Source of the DNA: Bradyrhizobium sp. ISRA464
Lineage (GTDB): Bacteria > Pseudomonadota > Alphaproteobacteria > Rhizobiales > Xanthobacteraceae
Reading direction: 5' to 3'
Assembly (NCBI RefSeq): GCF_029910095.1
Contig: NZ_CP094526.1
Location: forward strand, 7,192,001 to 7,256,000
Length of the DNA: 64,000 nt
The position numbers and the translations under genes were made by a program. This document shows positions 9,386 through 17,772 of this stretch, one piece after another (positions within the stretch are counted from its first letter, which is position 1; the number at the start of each line of letters is the position of its first letter). A model generated the notes under the pieces. That model saw nothing but the letters and a program-made list of their open reading frames with translations. It was not told where the DNA came from and did not search any database.

Positions 9386-9747
9386 CGTCTGTCTCCTTAC
9401 TTCAGCCCTCGCCTCATCGGAGGGACATCGGAACGACGAACGGAGTTTTGGCGGACCGACATCGCCCTGCAAATATTTTAGCGGGCTGAGACGGAGGTGC
9501 TCCGCGTCTTGTCCATCGCATTGACATTGGCATGTCCGCTCGCGCCGCTCCTCGGAGCCGACAGCACATGATCGCGCGACGCACTGCGCATCGCGCAATC
9601 CGGCGGACGATCCGGCGCGATGTCTTACCCGACATTCCACGCTCTCGATGAACACGCGTTCACGAGCGTTACGAAATGGTCATGGAGGGGCGTGTTGAAT
9701 GGCCTTGCCCGTTCGCCTACGTTTTTCATGAACAGGAGGGACTTTCC
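9386..9747. other. Intergenic stretch, no gene seen
   Basis: About 360 bp between divergent genes (DGPF protein on minus, 71-aa protein on plus). Promoters of both should be here. The overlapping open frames lack ribosome sites and family resemblance. Confidence 0.4.
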
Positions 9748-9963
9748 ATGAAACGGTCGCAGCTTCTCTTGGACAACGCAGTGATCTGTTCCAAGCTTGC
9801 CAAGCGTTCAACCGATAAGCAGACGAAAGCTCTCTTCAAGCGCATGGAAGAATCCTGGAGGGCTCTGGCGCGCGAGCAGGACTGGCTCGATGGCGAGATC
9901 GCTCCGATCGAGGCATATCGGCTTGGCCGCCCGGCCGGCGTCAGGAGGCCCCATGCCGCATGA
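9748..9963 (+). CDS. Small hypothetical protein (71 aa), helical and charged
   Basis: ATG 9748 follows AGGAGGG at 7-8 nt, one of the best ribosome sites in the window. The product (MKRSQLLLDNAVICSKLAKR...MEESWRALAREQDWLDGEIA) is predicted mostly helical and soluble, with a basic C-terminus. It resembles short rhizobial hypotheticals with an ExWRALAxEQDWLDGE pattern (recollection only). Function unknown. The 256 bp between its stop and 10220 hold no supported gene. Confidence 0.7.
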   Translation: MKRSQLLLDNAVICSKLAKRSTDKQTKALFKRMEESWRALAREQDWLDGEIAPIEAYRLGRPAGVRRPHAA

Positions 9964-10219
9964 AGCCGCTAGCCGAGGTCGATCGTGCCTGGCGCGACGA
10001 TCACATCGGCAGCCGCGGCGCAATACGACCCGGTCACGTCGATCCATGTGACGCGGCAAGCTCTGCAAGGTCGATCTCGAACACCGCGGTAGGCGCGCTT
10101 CGCTCTTGGGCACCTTCGGGAGGGCACCCTCGGAGGCGCGCCGCGAGGAGTCGGCGGTTGTTGCCGGCCGCAACCTGTGACACCATTTAGATACTGAGTT
10201 GTCATGACCTCTGGATTCG

Positions 10220-11248
10220 ATGCGGCGCCAGAAATATGCTTGGGAAAAGCTGTCTGATGAGCAGTTGCTCGAGCAACGCCTCAGTCGTTTGAGGGTTGCG
10301 GTCGAAGGTACTTGGCTCGAGGATTGTCTCGGCACTCTATATGAAGAGCTCGAAGGGCGCGGCATCCGGCTGCGGCCACACGCGTGGATATCGAGCGAAT
10401 GGTTCAGCCCGGCAAATGTGCCCGGCATTGCCATCCCATTCTATCTCGCCCATCCCCGCCTGATGAAACTCGAGAAGAAAATGATGCTCGACGTCGAGGG
10501 CGGCACCTGGTCCGAGTGTATGGCCATTCTCCGTCATGAGGCCGGCCATGCCGTGCAGCACGGCTACCAGCTGCAACGCCGGAGGCGCTGGCAGCAGTTG
10601 TTCGGCCCGTCCTCGAAACACTACCCGCGCTACTACCAGCCCAATCCGGCCAGCCGGCGTTATGTCCAGCATCTTCGGCGCTGGTACGCGCAGAGCCATC
10701 CGGACGAGGATTTCGCCGAGACCTTCGCGGTGTGGCTACGGCCGCGCTCGAACTGGCGGACACGATATGCCGGTTGGCCGGCGCTGAAGAAGCTCGAATA
10801 TGTCGACGAGCTGATGGGCGAGATTGCAGGGAAGCGGCCGCTGCTCACGACGCGAGAGCGGGTCGATCCGCTGCATGAGCTCAGCCAAACGCTCGGCGAG
10901 CACTATAGAAAGAAGCAGGCGTTCTACGCCTTCAACCCACCGAAGACTTACGACCGCGACCTTTCCCGGCTGTTTTCCGCCGACCAGCGGCATCGACGGG
11001 GACGACCGGCTTCGGTCTTCATCAGGCGACACCGAGCCCAAATCAGGCAGCTGGTTGCGCGGTGGACCGGCGAAAACCAATTGACGCTCGACGCTGTGCT
11101 TGACGACATGATCTCGCGCTGCCGCGAGCTCGATCTGCGCGCCGTCGGCCCTGAACAGAAGCTCGTGATCAACTTCACCATCCTTTTGACCGCCAAGACC
11201 ATGCACGCGCTGTTCGGCCCGTCGCGGCGCAAATGGATCGCGCTATGA
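10220..11248 (+). CDS. Putative zinc metallopeptidase (HEAGH, Peptidase_Mx-like)
   Basis: 342 aa, cytosolic by absence of a signal peptide. The gluzincin-type motif HEAGH is at residues 106-110 (ILRHEAGHAVQHGY), and a conserved acidic segment EDFAETFAVWL at 163-173 probably supplies the third zinc ligand. Flanking text (VPGIAIPFYLAHPRL, YAQSHPDEDFAETF, GWPALKKLEYVD) matches what I know as 'putative zinc-binding metallopeptidase' proteins; the N-terminal zinc ribbon found in some of them is absent. Its stop overlaps the start of the ATP-grasp gene by 4 nt (ATGA), so the two are translationally coupled and probably work together. Substrate unknown. Confidence 0.85.
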   Translation: MRRQKYAWEKLSDEQLLEQRLSRLRVAVEGTWLEDCLGTLYEELEGRGIRLRPHAWISSEWFSPANVPGIAIPFYLAHPRLMKLEKKMMLDVEGGTWSECMAILRHEAGHAVQHGYQLQRRRRWQQLFGPSSKHYPRYYQPNPASRRYVQHLRRWYAQSHPDEDFAETFAVWLRPRSNWRTRYAGWPALKKLEYVDELMGEIAGKRPLLTTRERVDPLHELSQTLGEHYRKKQAFYAFNPPKTYDRDLSRLFSADQRHRRGRPASVFIRRHRAQIRQLVARWTGENQLTLDAVLDDMISRCRELDLRAVGPEQKLVINFTILLTAKTMHALFGPSRRKWIAL

Positions 11249-12279
11249 GACGCCTTCGCATTCTCGTGCTCATGCATCCGGACTTCGTGCCTCCGGACTC
11301 CACCGACGGATACACCGCGCAGCAAATCAATGCGTGGAAAACGGAATACGACGTCGTGAGTACCTTGCGCGCGGCCGGCCATGAGGTTCGCCCGCTCGGC
11401 GTGCAGGAGGAAATCAAGCCGGTGCGCGACGAGATCGAGGGCTTCAAGCCGCATGTGGTATTCACGTTGCTGGAGGAGTTCCGCTATGAGGTCGTGTACG
11501 ACCAGCACATCGCAAGCTATCTCGAGCTGATGCAGATCCCGTATACCGGGTGTAACCCGCGTGGCCTGATCCTGGCGCGCGGCAAGGATCTGTCCAAGAC
11601 GCTGGTGCACCATCGCCGGATCGCGGTGCCGGCCTTCGCCGTGTTCCCGATGCGCCGCAAGGTCAAACGACCGCCGCGTCTTGCGCTGCCGCTCATCGTC
11701 AAGAGCCTGAACCTGGATGGATCGTTTGCTATCTCGCAGGCATCCATCGTCGATACGGACGAGAAGCTCGCAGAGCGGGTCGCCTTCATCCACGAGCGGG
11801 TCGGAACTGCCGCCATCGCCGAGCAGTACATCGAGGGACGCGAGCTCTATGTCGGCGTGCTCGGCAACAACCGGCTGCGGGTTCTGCCGGTTTGGGAATT
11901 GAAGTTCGGCAGCATGGGCGGTCGCGGGGCACGGCTCATCGCCACCGAGAAAGTCAAACATGATCCCAACTATCAGGAACGCGTCGGAATTGAAGATGGG
12001 CCGGCCAAGAACCTTGCGCCGGAACTATCCGCCCATATTCAGCGACTGGCGAAACGCATCTACCGAACATTGGGACTCGATGGATACGCGCGCATCGACT
12101 TTCGCCTCTCTGCCGACGGCATTCCGTATTTCATTGAGGCGAATCCCAATCCCGAAATCGCGAAGAGCCAGGAGTTCGCGACAGCGGCTCGCCATGACGG
12201 ATTGGACTACCCGGATCTGCTGCAGCGCATTCTGGCCCTCGGAATCAGCCGTGCAAAGGCAGGCGTATCGCTCGGCTGA
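11245..12279 (+). CDS. ATP-grasp ligase (D-Ala-D-Ala-ligase / RimK-like)
   Basis: 344 aa from ATG 11245, which overlaps the upstream stop (ATGA); an ATG at 11233 is in frame but less likely. ATP-grasp hallmarks: pre-ATP-grasp region 1-105, nucleotide-binding lysines near K117 (RGKDLSKTL) and K153 (PLIVKSLNLDGS), the EQYIEGRELYVGVLG strand (192-206), and Mg ligands Asp285 (ARIDFRLS), Glu298 and Asn300 (YFIEANPNPE). These enzymes form an amide or peptide bond from a carboxylate via an acyl-phosphate. With no cell-wall genes nearby and a coupled peptidase, it more likely makes or attaches a peptide than serves as Ddl. That role is inference. Confidence 0.88.
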   Translation: MRRLRILVLMHPDFVPPDSTDGYTAQQINAWKTEYDVVSTLRAAGHEVRPLGVQEEIKPVRDEIEGFKPHVVFTLLEEFRYEVVYDQHIASYLELMQIPYTGCNPRGLILARGKDLSKTLVHHRRIAVPAFAVFPMRRKVKRPPRLALPLIVKSLNLDGSFAISQASIVDTDEKLAERVAFIHERVGTAAIAEQYIEGRELYVGVLGNNRLRVLPVWELKFGSMGGRGARLIATEKVKHDPNYQERVGIEDGPAKNLAPELSAHIQRLAKRIYRTLGLDGYARIDFRLSADGIPYFIEANPNPEIAKSQEFATAARHDGLDYPDLLQRILALGISRAKAGVSLG

Positions 12280-12414
12280 AGGGCGTCATCGTCTTTCGCT
12301 AACGCTCGGGCTTGCATTGATCGGTCCCCACGAAACGTCGCCATAGGAACTCTGGCGGCTGTTCGCGGTTTTCACACGTCAGTCGGCCGTCTCTTTCGAC
12401 CGAACGAGGTCAAG

Positions 12415-12720
12415 ATGTACATTTCAGGCGAAGGTCTCATCGTCATCTTGCTGGCTGGCCTCATTGCAGGCTGGTTGGCGGGTAAGATTGTTGCGGGTGG
12501 GGGCTTTGGTCTGATCGGTGACGTCGCCGTTGGAATTGTCGGCGCTCTTATCGGCACCTGGCTGTTGCCCCGTCTGGGGATCCATATCGGCAGTGGCTTC
12601 GTCAGCACCATCGTTGTCGCGACTATCGGCGCCGTTGTGCTCTTGCTGATCATCGGGCTGCTTGGCGGGAAGTTTCCGCGACGACGATGGGGCTTTTCGT
12701 GGCGACGTTGGCGACTATGA
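12415..12720 (+). CDS. GlsB/YeaQ/YmgE-type stress-associated membrane protein
   Basis: 101 aa with three hydrophobic, Gly-rich segments: about residues 7-26 (IVILLAGLIAGWLAGKI), 31-52 (FGLIGDVAVGIVGALIG) and 62-84 (STIVVATIGAVVLLLIIGLL). The GWLAGKI...G..GDVxVGIVGALIGxWL pattern is the transglycosylase-associated/YeaQ signature. The tail (FPRRRWGFSWRRWRL) is unusually long and basic-aromatic for the family. Role in the inner membrane unknown; often stress-induced. Confidence 0.85.
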   Translation: MYISGEGLIVILLAGLIAGWLAGKIVAGGGFGLIGDVAVGIVGALIGTWLLPRLGIHIGSGFVSTIVVATIGAVVLLLIIGLLGGKFPRRRWGFSWRRWRL

Positions 12721-12913
12721 GGCGATCAGAGTAACTTAGAAGGGGTGCGCACCGATGTGGCAAGAGACTTGTCAATCCATGCCACGATTGCGCGCTTTCC
12801 CCGTTCCAGGGAACTTGAATGCCCGATCACATCGGTTTGAGAAGCGGCGCGCGGAACATCCGCCGGTCCTCCGCGCTTGCCTCGGTCACAAATCACGAAA
12901 ACGGGAGCGTCCA

Positions 12914-13423
12914 ATGACGAGACTGAAGACTGCAACTCTTGCCGTCCTCGGCACCGCGGCCATCGTCGGCTCCGTGCTCGCGAGCCCAGCGATGGCCGAG
13001 GGTACAACCGCCAAGAGTACAATGACCAAGGGTGCGAAGTACACTCAGGCCCAGACCAAGGGATCTCAAACTCGCGCCGAAGGTCAGCGTCACGTTCAGC
13101 GTCACGCGACCTACCGCAGCCAGCGGATTCGTAACGCCAATGCCGCTTTGCCGAGCGGGAGAGTGTATCGCAGGCCTGCCGGGCCCGGTGAGGTGGCGGG
13201 CAATGTCGTGGGCGGCGCTGTCGCGACTGCGGGGGCGATCGCAACTGCCCCCTTCCGAGCCTTCGACAACCGCTATTACAGCTACGACAATAGCTACTCC
13301 AATTACTATGGCTACGGCTATGGCGGCCGCGACTGGAAGACTTACGCCGCCCACAACAGCCTTGCCTGCACGCCCGGCACGACATTCAAGGGGTCAGACG
13401 GCCGGCAACATCCCTGCCAGTAA
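12914..13423 (+). CDS. Exported Tyr/Asn-rich hypothetical protein
   Basis: 169 aa from ATG 12914 with GGGAG about 6 nt upstream; an earlier ATG at 12755 has no support. A signal peptide ends at SPAMAEG (about 28). The mature protein is basic, with a Lys/Thr/Gln-rich first half, a Gly/Ala-rich hydrophobic patch (GNVVGGAVATAGAIATAPF), a Tyr-rich stretch (NYYGYGYGG) and two cysteines near the end (SLACTPG, RQHPCQ). It resembles exported proteins with a terminal Cys pair common in Bradyrhizobium; function unknown. A strong terminator follows 20 bp after the stop. Confidence 0.75.
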   Translation: MTRLKTATLAVLGTAAIVGSVLASPAMAEGTTAKSTMTKGAKYTQAQTKGSQTRAEGQRHVQRHATYRSQRIRNANAALPSGRVYRRPAGPGEVAGNVVGGAVATAGAIATAPFRAFDNRYYSYDNSYSNYYGYGYGGRDWKTYAAHNSLACTPGTTFKGSDGRQHPCQ

Positions 13424-13443
13424 TCCCTTTCGACAAGACAAGG

Positions 13444-13473
13444 AAAAAGGCGGCCCGAGCGGCCGCCTTTTTT
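13444..13473. terminator. Strong bidirectional Rho-independent terminator
   Basis: AAAAAGGCGGCC (13444-13455) pairs perfectly with GGCCGCCTTTTT (13461-13472) around a CGAGC loop, followed by more T. Both strands have a GC stem with a T-tract. It closes the exported-protein gene on the plus strand and could block read-through from the minus strand. Confidence 0.92.
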
Positions 13474-13544
13474 GTGGGGCGCGCGCTGGCTGCGACACTT
13501 CGCTCGCAACTGTGATTGTCAAGGCCGGCACCACGATCACCGGA

Positions 13545-13696
13545 TCGCTCGATGATCTCCTGCACCGTCAGACCAAATTCGAGCTGGTGATCAACGTGAA
13601 GTCTGAGAAGCATTCGGGCTCACCGTGCCGTGCTGCTTACTCGCCAGCGCCAAGGCTGCGAGAACTCATGGACCGGCTCTCCGAGCTGAATTGTGA
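13545..13696 (+). pseudogene. C-terminal scrap of an ABC_sub_bind-type binding protein
   Basis: The plus strand encodes HRQTKFELVINVKSEK and then, one frame over, GLTVPCCLLASAKAARTHG with a TGA at 13694. This matches the typical end of ABC-transporter substrate-binding proteins of the PF04392 type (PTKFELVINLKTAKALGLTVPxxLLARADEV). Inserting one base near 13611 would give KAFGLTVP and restore the frame. Nothing upstream extends the homology, so this is gene debris. From 13697 to 13873 I see nothing. Confidence 0.55.
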
Positions 13697-13873
13697 TGCT
13701 CCATCGCTGGTGCGCACGACGGCAGAATTAGCGAGACCGCCGGTAGAAGCAACCTGGCTCTTGGCTCAGCCACGAGTCGAGCGGCCTGAGTTCGACGACG
13801 TAGTTTTCGATCTGGCCAGCCGCGGTATCGCTCAGCTCCGTCGTCATCGACAGCCTTTGACCCAACTCCGACA

Positions 13874-15664
13874 TCACCCCTCCGGCACCCCGGCTAGACG
13901 CATGCCCTCACATACCCGCTCCAGCGCAGCAAGGTACGTCGGATTGTCGCTTGATGCGCCGAGGCGGAAGCGACGTATGGTAAAGCCTGGATCGAGCGTA
14001 AGTCCCGCCTTTGCAGCAGTTCGCGCCTCATCCAGCGCACCGAGCAAGCCCAAGGCAGCGGCCAAGTGAAAATGAGTGAGAGGAAAATTGCGGTTGGCTT
14101 CGATACTTCGTCGAAACCAAGAAACAGCTTCGGCTTCAGCACCGAGCTGTATCTTGGCCCTGCCGAGACAATGCATCCACCAGTTGGCGAAGGTGTCGCG
14201 AGGGGAGAGACGGAGAGCTTCAAGTATATGACCTTCGGTCTCGGTGGCGCGACCCGTTAAGAATTTGGCCAGACCACGGGCGGCATGAGCATCGGCGGCA
14301 TTGGGATTGAGCACTAATGCTTGTTCGCATTCGGCAATTCCTTGGGCCGCGCGGTTGGTGAACATGTAGACGCAACCCAAGATAAAGTGGGCCAGGGCGT
14401 CATCCGGGGCCAAGGAAAGCGCTTTAATCGCATTTGTTTCGGCTGCCGAAAAGCGCGCGCTCCGGTCGTCGGTTAGCAGGGCAGCTCCCAACATCATATC
14501 GAGGCTTGCCATGCCGGCCAGCGCTCCCACACTTCGAGGATCGATAGTCAAAGCACGTTCGAAAAAGCCACGCGCCCGGGTCAGGTGCTCGGGGCTCGTC
14601 CCCTTGTTCAAGCACGCATTACCTTGAAAATTCAGGTCCGTTACATCGGGATCCAGCGAGCGCCCCGCTCGTCGTGCCTCAGCCTCAGTGAGTTGGGTAT
14701 TCAGTGCGCTAGCAAGCCGCGCGACGATTTCGTCTTGCATATCGAACAGATCGGCAACGGGTTTGTCGAAGCGCTCGGCCCAAAGGTGATTGCCAGTTTC
14801 GGCATCCACAAGCTGCACGTTCACCCGCAATCGGTTGCCGCTACGCTGCACAGAGCCCTCGAGCACGTAGCGGATGTTCAAGTCGCGCCCGATCTTCTTG
14901 AGGTCGACCGCCTTACCCTTGTAGGTGAATGCAGTGTGCCTGCCGATCACGAATGAGCCTGGGATGCGCGACAAGTCGGTGGTCAGGGTCTCGGTTACAC
15001 CATCCACAAAGTAGTCTTGCTCGGGATCACCGCTGAGATTGGCGAAGGGCAGCACGATGATGGAAAGGCGAGGGGTTGAACGTGAGCCCGGCCGTGCGCA
15101 GTCGACGTGCGCGGCTGGGATGGCGTTTTCCCGGACTACGGCATAAGCCAAGACTGGGCGGGGAATGTTTTTGAAGTTCTGCTCGCCCAGATCGGCGAAC
15201 TCAACGCCGATCTTGCCCCGGACATGCTCGTAGGCAGAAGATGAGATGCAGACGCCGCCGGGTTCTGCGATACTCTCAAGCCGCGCCGCAATATTCACGC
15301 CGTCCCCAAAGATGTCATGCGGCTCGACAATCACATCGCCGACATTAACGCCCACACGGAAAGCAATGCGCCTGTCGTCCACGTCGCCGATTGTAAGTTG
15401 CTTGATCCGGGTCTGGAATTGCATCGCAGCTCGGACCGCCTCGACCGCGCTCGGAAACTCCGCCAAGAACCCGTCCCCGGTGTTCTTGACGATGCGACCG
15501 CCGTGCTCGGCGATTGCGGGGGCGACGGCGTCCGTCAGGAGCACCGTCAGCCTGGCATGCGTAGCCTCTTCGTCATTGTGCATGAGCCGTGAGTAGCCCG
15601 CTACGTCGGCGGCCAATATCGCCGACAACCTGCGCTCGACCCGGACTGGCCGCTCTTGCACCAT
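13874..15664 (-). CDS. Class III adenylate/guanylate cyclase with TolB-like and TPR regions
   Basis: 596 aa from the ATG complementary to 15662-15664; a TTG at 15679 is possible. Cyclase homology domain about 8-190: metal-binding Asp20 (ILAADVAGYS) and Asp64 (KNTGDGFLAEF), and the transition-state Asn/Arg pair in NIAARLE (124-130). A linker leads to a TolB-like domain at about 200-330 (IIVLPFANLSGDPEQDYFVDG) and then several TPRs (355-560, e.g. ALSLAPDDALAHFILG, ALVLNPNAADAHAARG). All catalytic residues I can check are present. The architecture is common in Bradyrhizobium; probably a soluble sensor producing cAMP. No transmembrane segment. Confidence 0.9.
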   Translation of the reverse strand: MVQERPVRVERRLSAILAADVAGYSRLMHNDEEATHARLTVLLTDAVAPAIAEHGGRIVKNTGDGFLAEFPSAVEAVRAAMQFQTRIKQLTIGDVDDRRIAFRVGVNVGDVIVEPHDIFGDGVNIAARLESIAEPGGVCISSSAYEHVRGKIGVEFADLGEQNFKNIPRPVLAYAVVRENAIPAAHVDCARPGSRSTPRLSIIVLPFANLSGDPEQDYFVDGVTETLTTDLSRIPGSFVIGRHTAFTYKGKAVDLKKIGRDLNIRYVLEGSVQRSGNRLRVNVQLVDAETGNHLWAERFDKPVADLFDMQDEIVARLASALNTQLTEAEARRAGRSLDPDVTDLNFQGNACLNKGTSPEHLTRARGFFERALTIDPRSVGALAGMASLDMMLGAALLTDDRSARFSAAETNAIKALSLAPDDALAHFILGCVYMFTNRAAQGIAECEQALVLNPNAADAHAARGLAKFLTGRATETEGHILEALRLSPRDTFANWWMHCLGRAKIQLGAEAEAVSWFRRSIEANRNFPLTHFHLAAALGLLGALDEARTAAKAGLTLDPGFTIRRFRLGASSDNPTYLAALERVCEGMRLAGVPEG

Positions 15665-15824
15665 GGCCCGCAACTCCAAGGGACAGCATTGTACGCCGGA
15701 TCAGGCGGCAGTGCCAAAGGGGGTTTTTGACAAGCGGCCCACCAGGCAGACGTCGGTTATTGGCCGAAGATCGATCGGGCCGTCTGCTTCCGAGTGCAAT
15801 ACGGGCATTGCCAATCCCCATGCC

Positions 15825-16044
15825 TTAGCCGGCCGCAAGTAGATTCTGCTTCAAGAGACCCGCCAGCCAATCCGCGAACACCTGCAACCGGCGCGACAAA
15901 TGCTGCCAGTGCGGATAGAGCAAGGTCATCGGCATCGGCGCGGCTCGATGTGCGGGCATGATCTCGACGAGTTCTCCGGCGTCGAGATGCTGCATCACGT
16001 CATCGGCGGGAATCTGGATCAGCCCGAGGCCCGCGAGGCGGTAG
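15825..16044 (-). pseudogene. LysR-type regulator remnant (C-terminal effector domain only)
   Basis: The minus-strand translation YRLAGLGLIQIPADDVMQHL, then AGELVEIMPAH, PMPMTLLYPHWQHLSRR and LQVFADWLA is the classical last 70 residues of a LysR effector-binding domain. Family resemblance stops abruptly near 16044, with the DNA-binding domain and two thirds of the effector domain missing. Immediately right of the break, an SDR gene end is found on the opposite strand. Confidence 0.8.
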
Positions 16045-16050
16045 GGCTGG

Positions 16051-16101
16051 TGGATGACCGGCCAGACCATCCTCGTCAACGGCGGCTACACCACGAAGTG
16101 A
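16051..16101 (+). pseudogene. Short-chain dehydrogenase remnant (last 16 codons)
   Basis: Plus-strand codons WMTGQTILVNGGYTTK followed by TGA at 16099 are the standard C-terminus of a classical SDR. A TAG lies two codons upstream, so nothing larger is translated. Its position next to the truncated lysR suggests a deletion that removed a divergent promoter and both N-terminal halves. Confidence 0.75.
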
Positions 16102-16369
16102 GGCCGGATGCTCGCGTCGTTCCTGGAGCAGCCGGCGCGTCGGGTGCGCACGCGCCCGATCATGGCATGCTCCGGAATGACGCGAGGACGCGGGCACTCG
16201 CCCCTTGGCATTGATTTGCCCGACGGCGCAAGGCCTCGCATCGAAAATATTTCTGTTTTTCAGCAGCACAACTCAGTCTATGATCCGCCCGTCTCACCCG
16301 ATCGAGGGGCGCTTCGCGATCGTCACAAGTGTTGCGGTGAGATGCGGTGGACGCTGATCGCATGACTGA

Positions 16370-16630
16370 CGAGCATGCGTGACGCGGACGGTGAAGTCGT
16401 GTGGTCTTGACGCCCCAGTGGCAGGTGTCTCTTCGCAAGGCGCGGAACGCTTCTTTGCGAAGACGGTGACAAAAAAGCCAAGTCTCGCCGGGGAGAGCAC
16501 GTATAAGCCGTAAACCATCGCGCAGGGAAAGCCGGGATTGCTCCGGTTTCACCTGTGGTCCTACCCCCGGTGCTTTTTTGTTGCACCGGGCCCATGGGTG
16601 CGATCGGCACCCGGCTTTCCCTGCGCCCTC
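16370..16630. repeat. Structured intergenic element with 17-bp perfect outer stem (candidate repeat or ncRNA)
   Basis: GCGCAGGGAAAGCCGGG (16520-16536) pairs perfectly with CCCGGCTTTCCCTGCGC (16610-16626). Inside, CCCGGTGC (16566-16573) pairs with GCACCGGG (16583-16590) around a T-rich loop, and a small stem near 16597-16610 gives a multi-branched fold of about 107 nt. The 150 bp to its left translate in two frames to text I recall from many Bradyrhizobium 'hypothetical proteins' (e.g. CEETPATGAS), suggesting that the whole block is a dispersed repeat rather than coding DNA. The remainder of 16102-17052 holds no supported gene. Confidence 0.55.
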
Positions 16631-16887
16631 TGATCTTCAGGAGGGGCGACGAGATGCAAGACTCGGGCAAATCATGTCGCGAGAATGCGGACTCGCATCC
16701 TCTCAGTCGTCATGGCCCGCCACCGGGTCGCGCCGTCGGCGCGCCCGATGACAGGCTCCTGCGGGCCATCCAGTACGCCGCGGCCTCTCCCATCAAGCAA
16801 CGGCGTCTCTGGAATACTGGATCCCCCGCATGCGCGGGTGATGACACCGCGCTGTTTGATAGGTGAATCGAGAACCAACCCCACGTC

Positions 16888-16907
16888 GTCCTGGCTTTCG
16901 CCAGGAC
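16888..16907. repeat. Small palindrome (REP-like)
   Basis: GTCCTGGC (16888-16895) and GCCAGGAC (16900-16907) form an 8-bp perfect stem with a TTTC loop. It follows TACTGGATCCCCCGCATGCG, another mini-palindrome of a kind often seen in alphaproteobacterial intergenic repeats. No T-tract, so a terminator is less likely. Confidence 0.45.
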
Positions 16908-17052
16908 AACGCTAACAACTCCGTCGCGATCGCTGACAGCGACAACAGTGGCCCGTTGTTCGTAGCCGCGACATTGCGCCGCCGAGCTCGTTGCGGCGCA
17001 ACAATCAAAATGAGACTGCCCGTCAAGCCATCGCCAAGCGCGATCGCCGGCG

Positions 17053-17628
17053 TCAGGAACGCCGCTTCGCCCTCTTCCGCTCGCGGCGCGGCTGCTCAAG
17101 CCGGACTATCGTCAGTGATCGTTGCAGCTCGTTGAGATAGTGGGCAAGCGCGACGCGGTCGTCGAACTTGAAGCCGCTGACGGCCTGATCGTAGAACTGG
17201 AAAATGCGCTCGCGCAGCTCGGCCCAGAAGACGAAACCCTCCCGCGTCAGCTTGACCAGGCGCGTCCGCTTGTCGCCTGGATCGGTCACGCGTTCGAGCA
17301 GACCGTCGCGTTCGAGGCGCTTGAGCACACCATCGAGGTTTTGCCGGCTGACGACGAGAAAGTCGGCCAGCGCGCCCACCGACATGCCGTAGGTCGGCCG
17401 CGGATCGGACAGCGCGCCGAGCACGGCCCATTGCACTGTCGTGACGCCGAGCTCCTTCACCGCCTGCTTCTGCAGCGTGTTGGCGACCTGAAACAGGCGG
17501 AAGAAGATCCGGTTGTTGAGATGATCGGCGACGCGCTCGGGCTTTCCCGACAGATCGACACCGGGCGCTTCGGCGGAGATCGCCGCCGGGTCGCCGACGG
17601 CCTTTCGCGAATGCCTGACGGAAGCCAT
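17053..17628 (-). CDS. MarR-family transcriptional regulator
   Basis: 191 aa. The winged-helix core lies at about 40-150: VTTVQWAVLGALSD, recognition-helix region VGALADFLVVSRQNLDGVLK, and a wing with the DPGDKRTRLVKLT signature of MarR proteins. The 30-residue N-terminal extension and basic tail (RRERKRAKRRS) are extra. It lies downstream of an SDR and an OYE-like gene on the same strand. This resembles the badR-badH neighbourhood of Rhodopseudomonas, where a MarR protein controls alicyclic-acid degradation, but orthology is unproven. Confidence 0.88.
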   Translation of the reverse strand: MASVRHSRKAVGDPAAISAEAPGVDLSGKPERVADHLNNRIFFRLFQVANTLQKQAVKELGVTTVQWAVLGALSDPRPTYGMSVGALADFLVVSRQNLDGVLKRLERDGLLERVTDPGDKRTRLVKLTREGFVFWAELRERIFQFYDQAVSGFKFDDRVALAHYLNELQRSLTIVRLEQPRRERKRAKRRS

Positions 17629-17772
17629 GGATTGCCCGTCTCCGAGGTTGAAGTTCTAGATGTCAGGTCACGAAAGAGCAGGGGACGCGGCGCGACGCAA
17701 CAACGCCCGGCGGTCCACCCGCCACCGACGCGGCTTTTCGTAGCTTAGGTGGCGATGCTGCATCTCGTTCCC

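Noticed and set aside
11233..11247. Upstream ATG 11233 as the start of the ATP-grasp gene
   Set aside because: ATG 11245 forms the ATGA overlap with the metallopeptidase stop and gives the usual N-terminus (MRRLRILVLMHP), so it is preferred.
16160..16552. Overlapping minus-strand ORFs (16160-16552, 16294-16518) often annotated as hypothetical proteins
   Set aside because: They lie within the structured repeat, overlap in two frames and lack ribosome sites. They are more likely repeat-derived.
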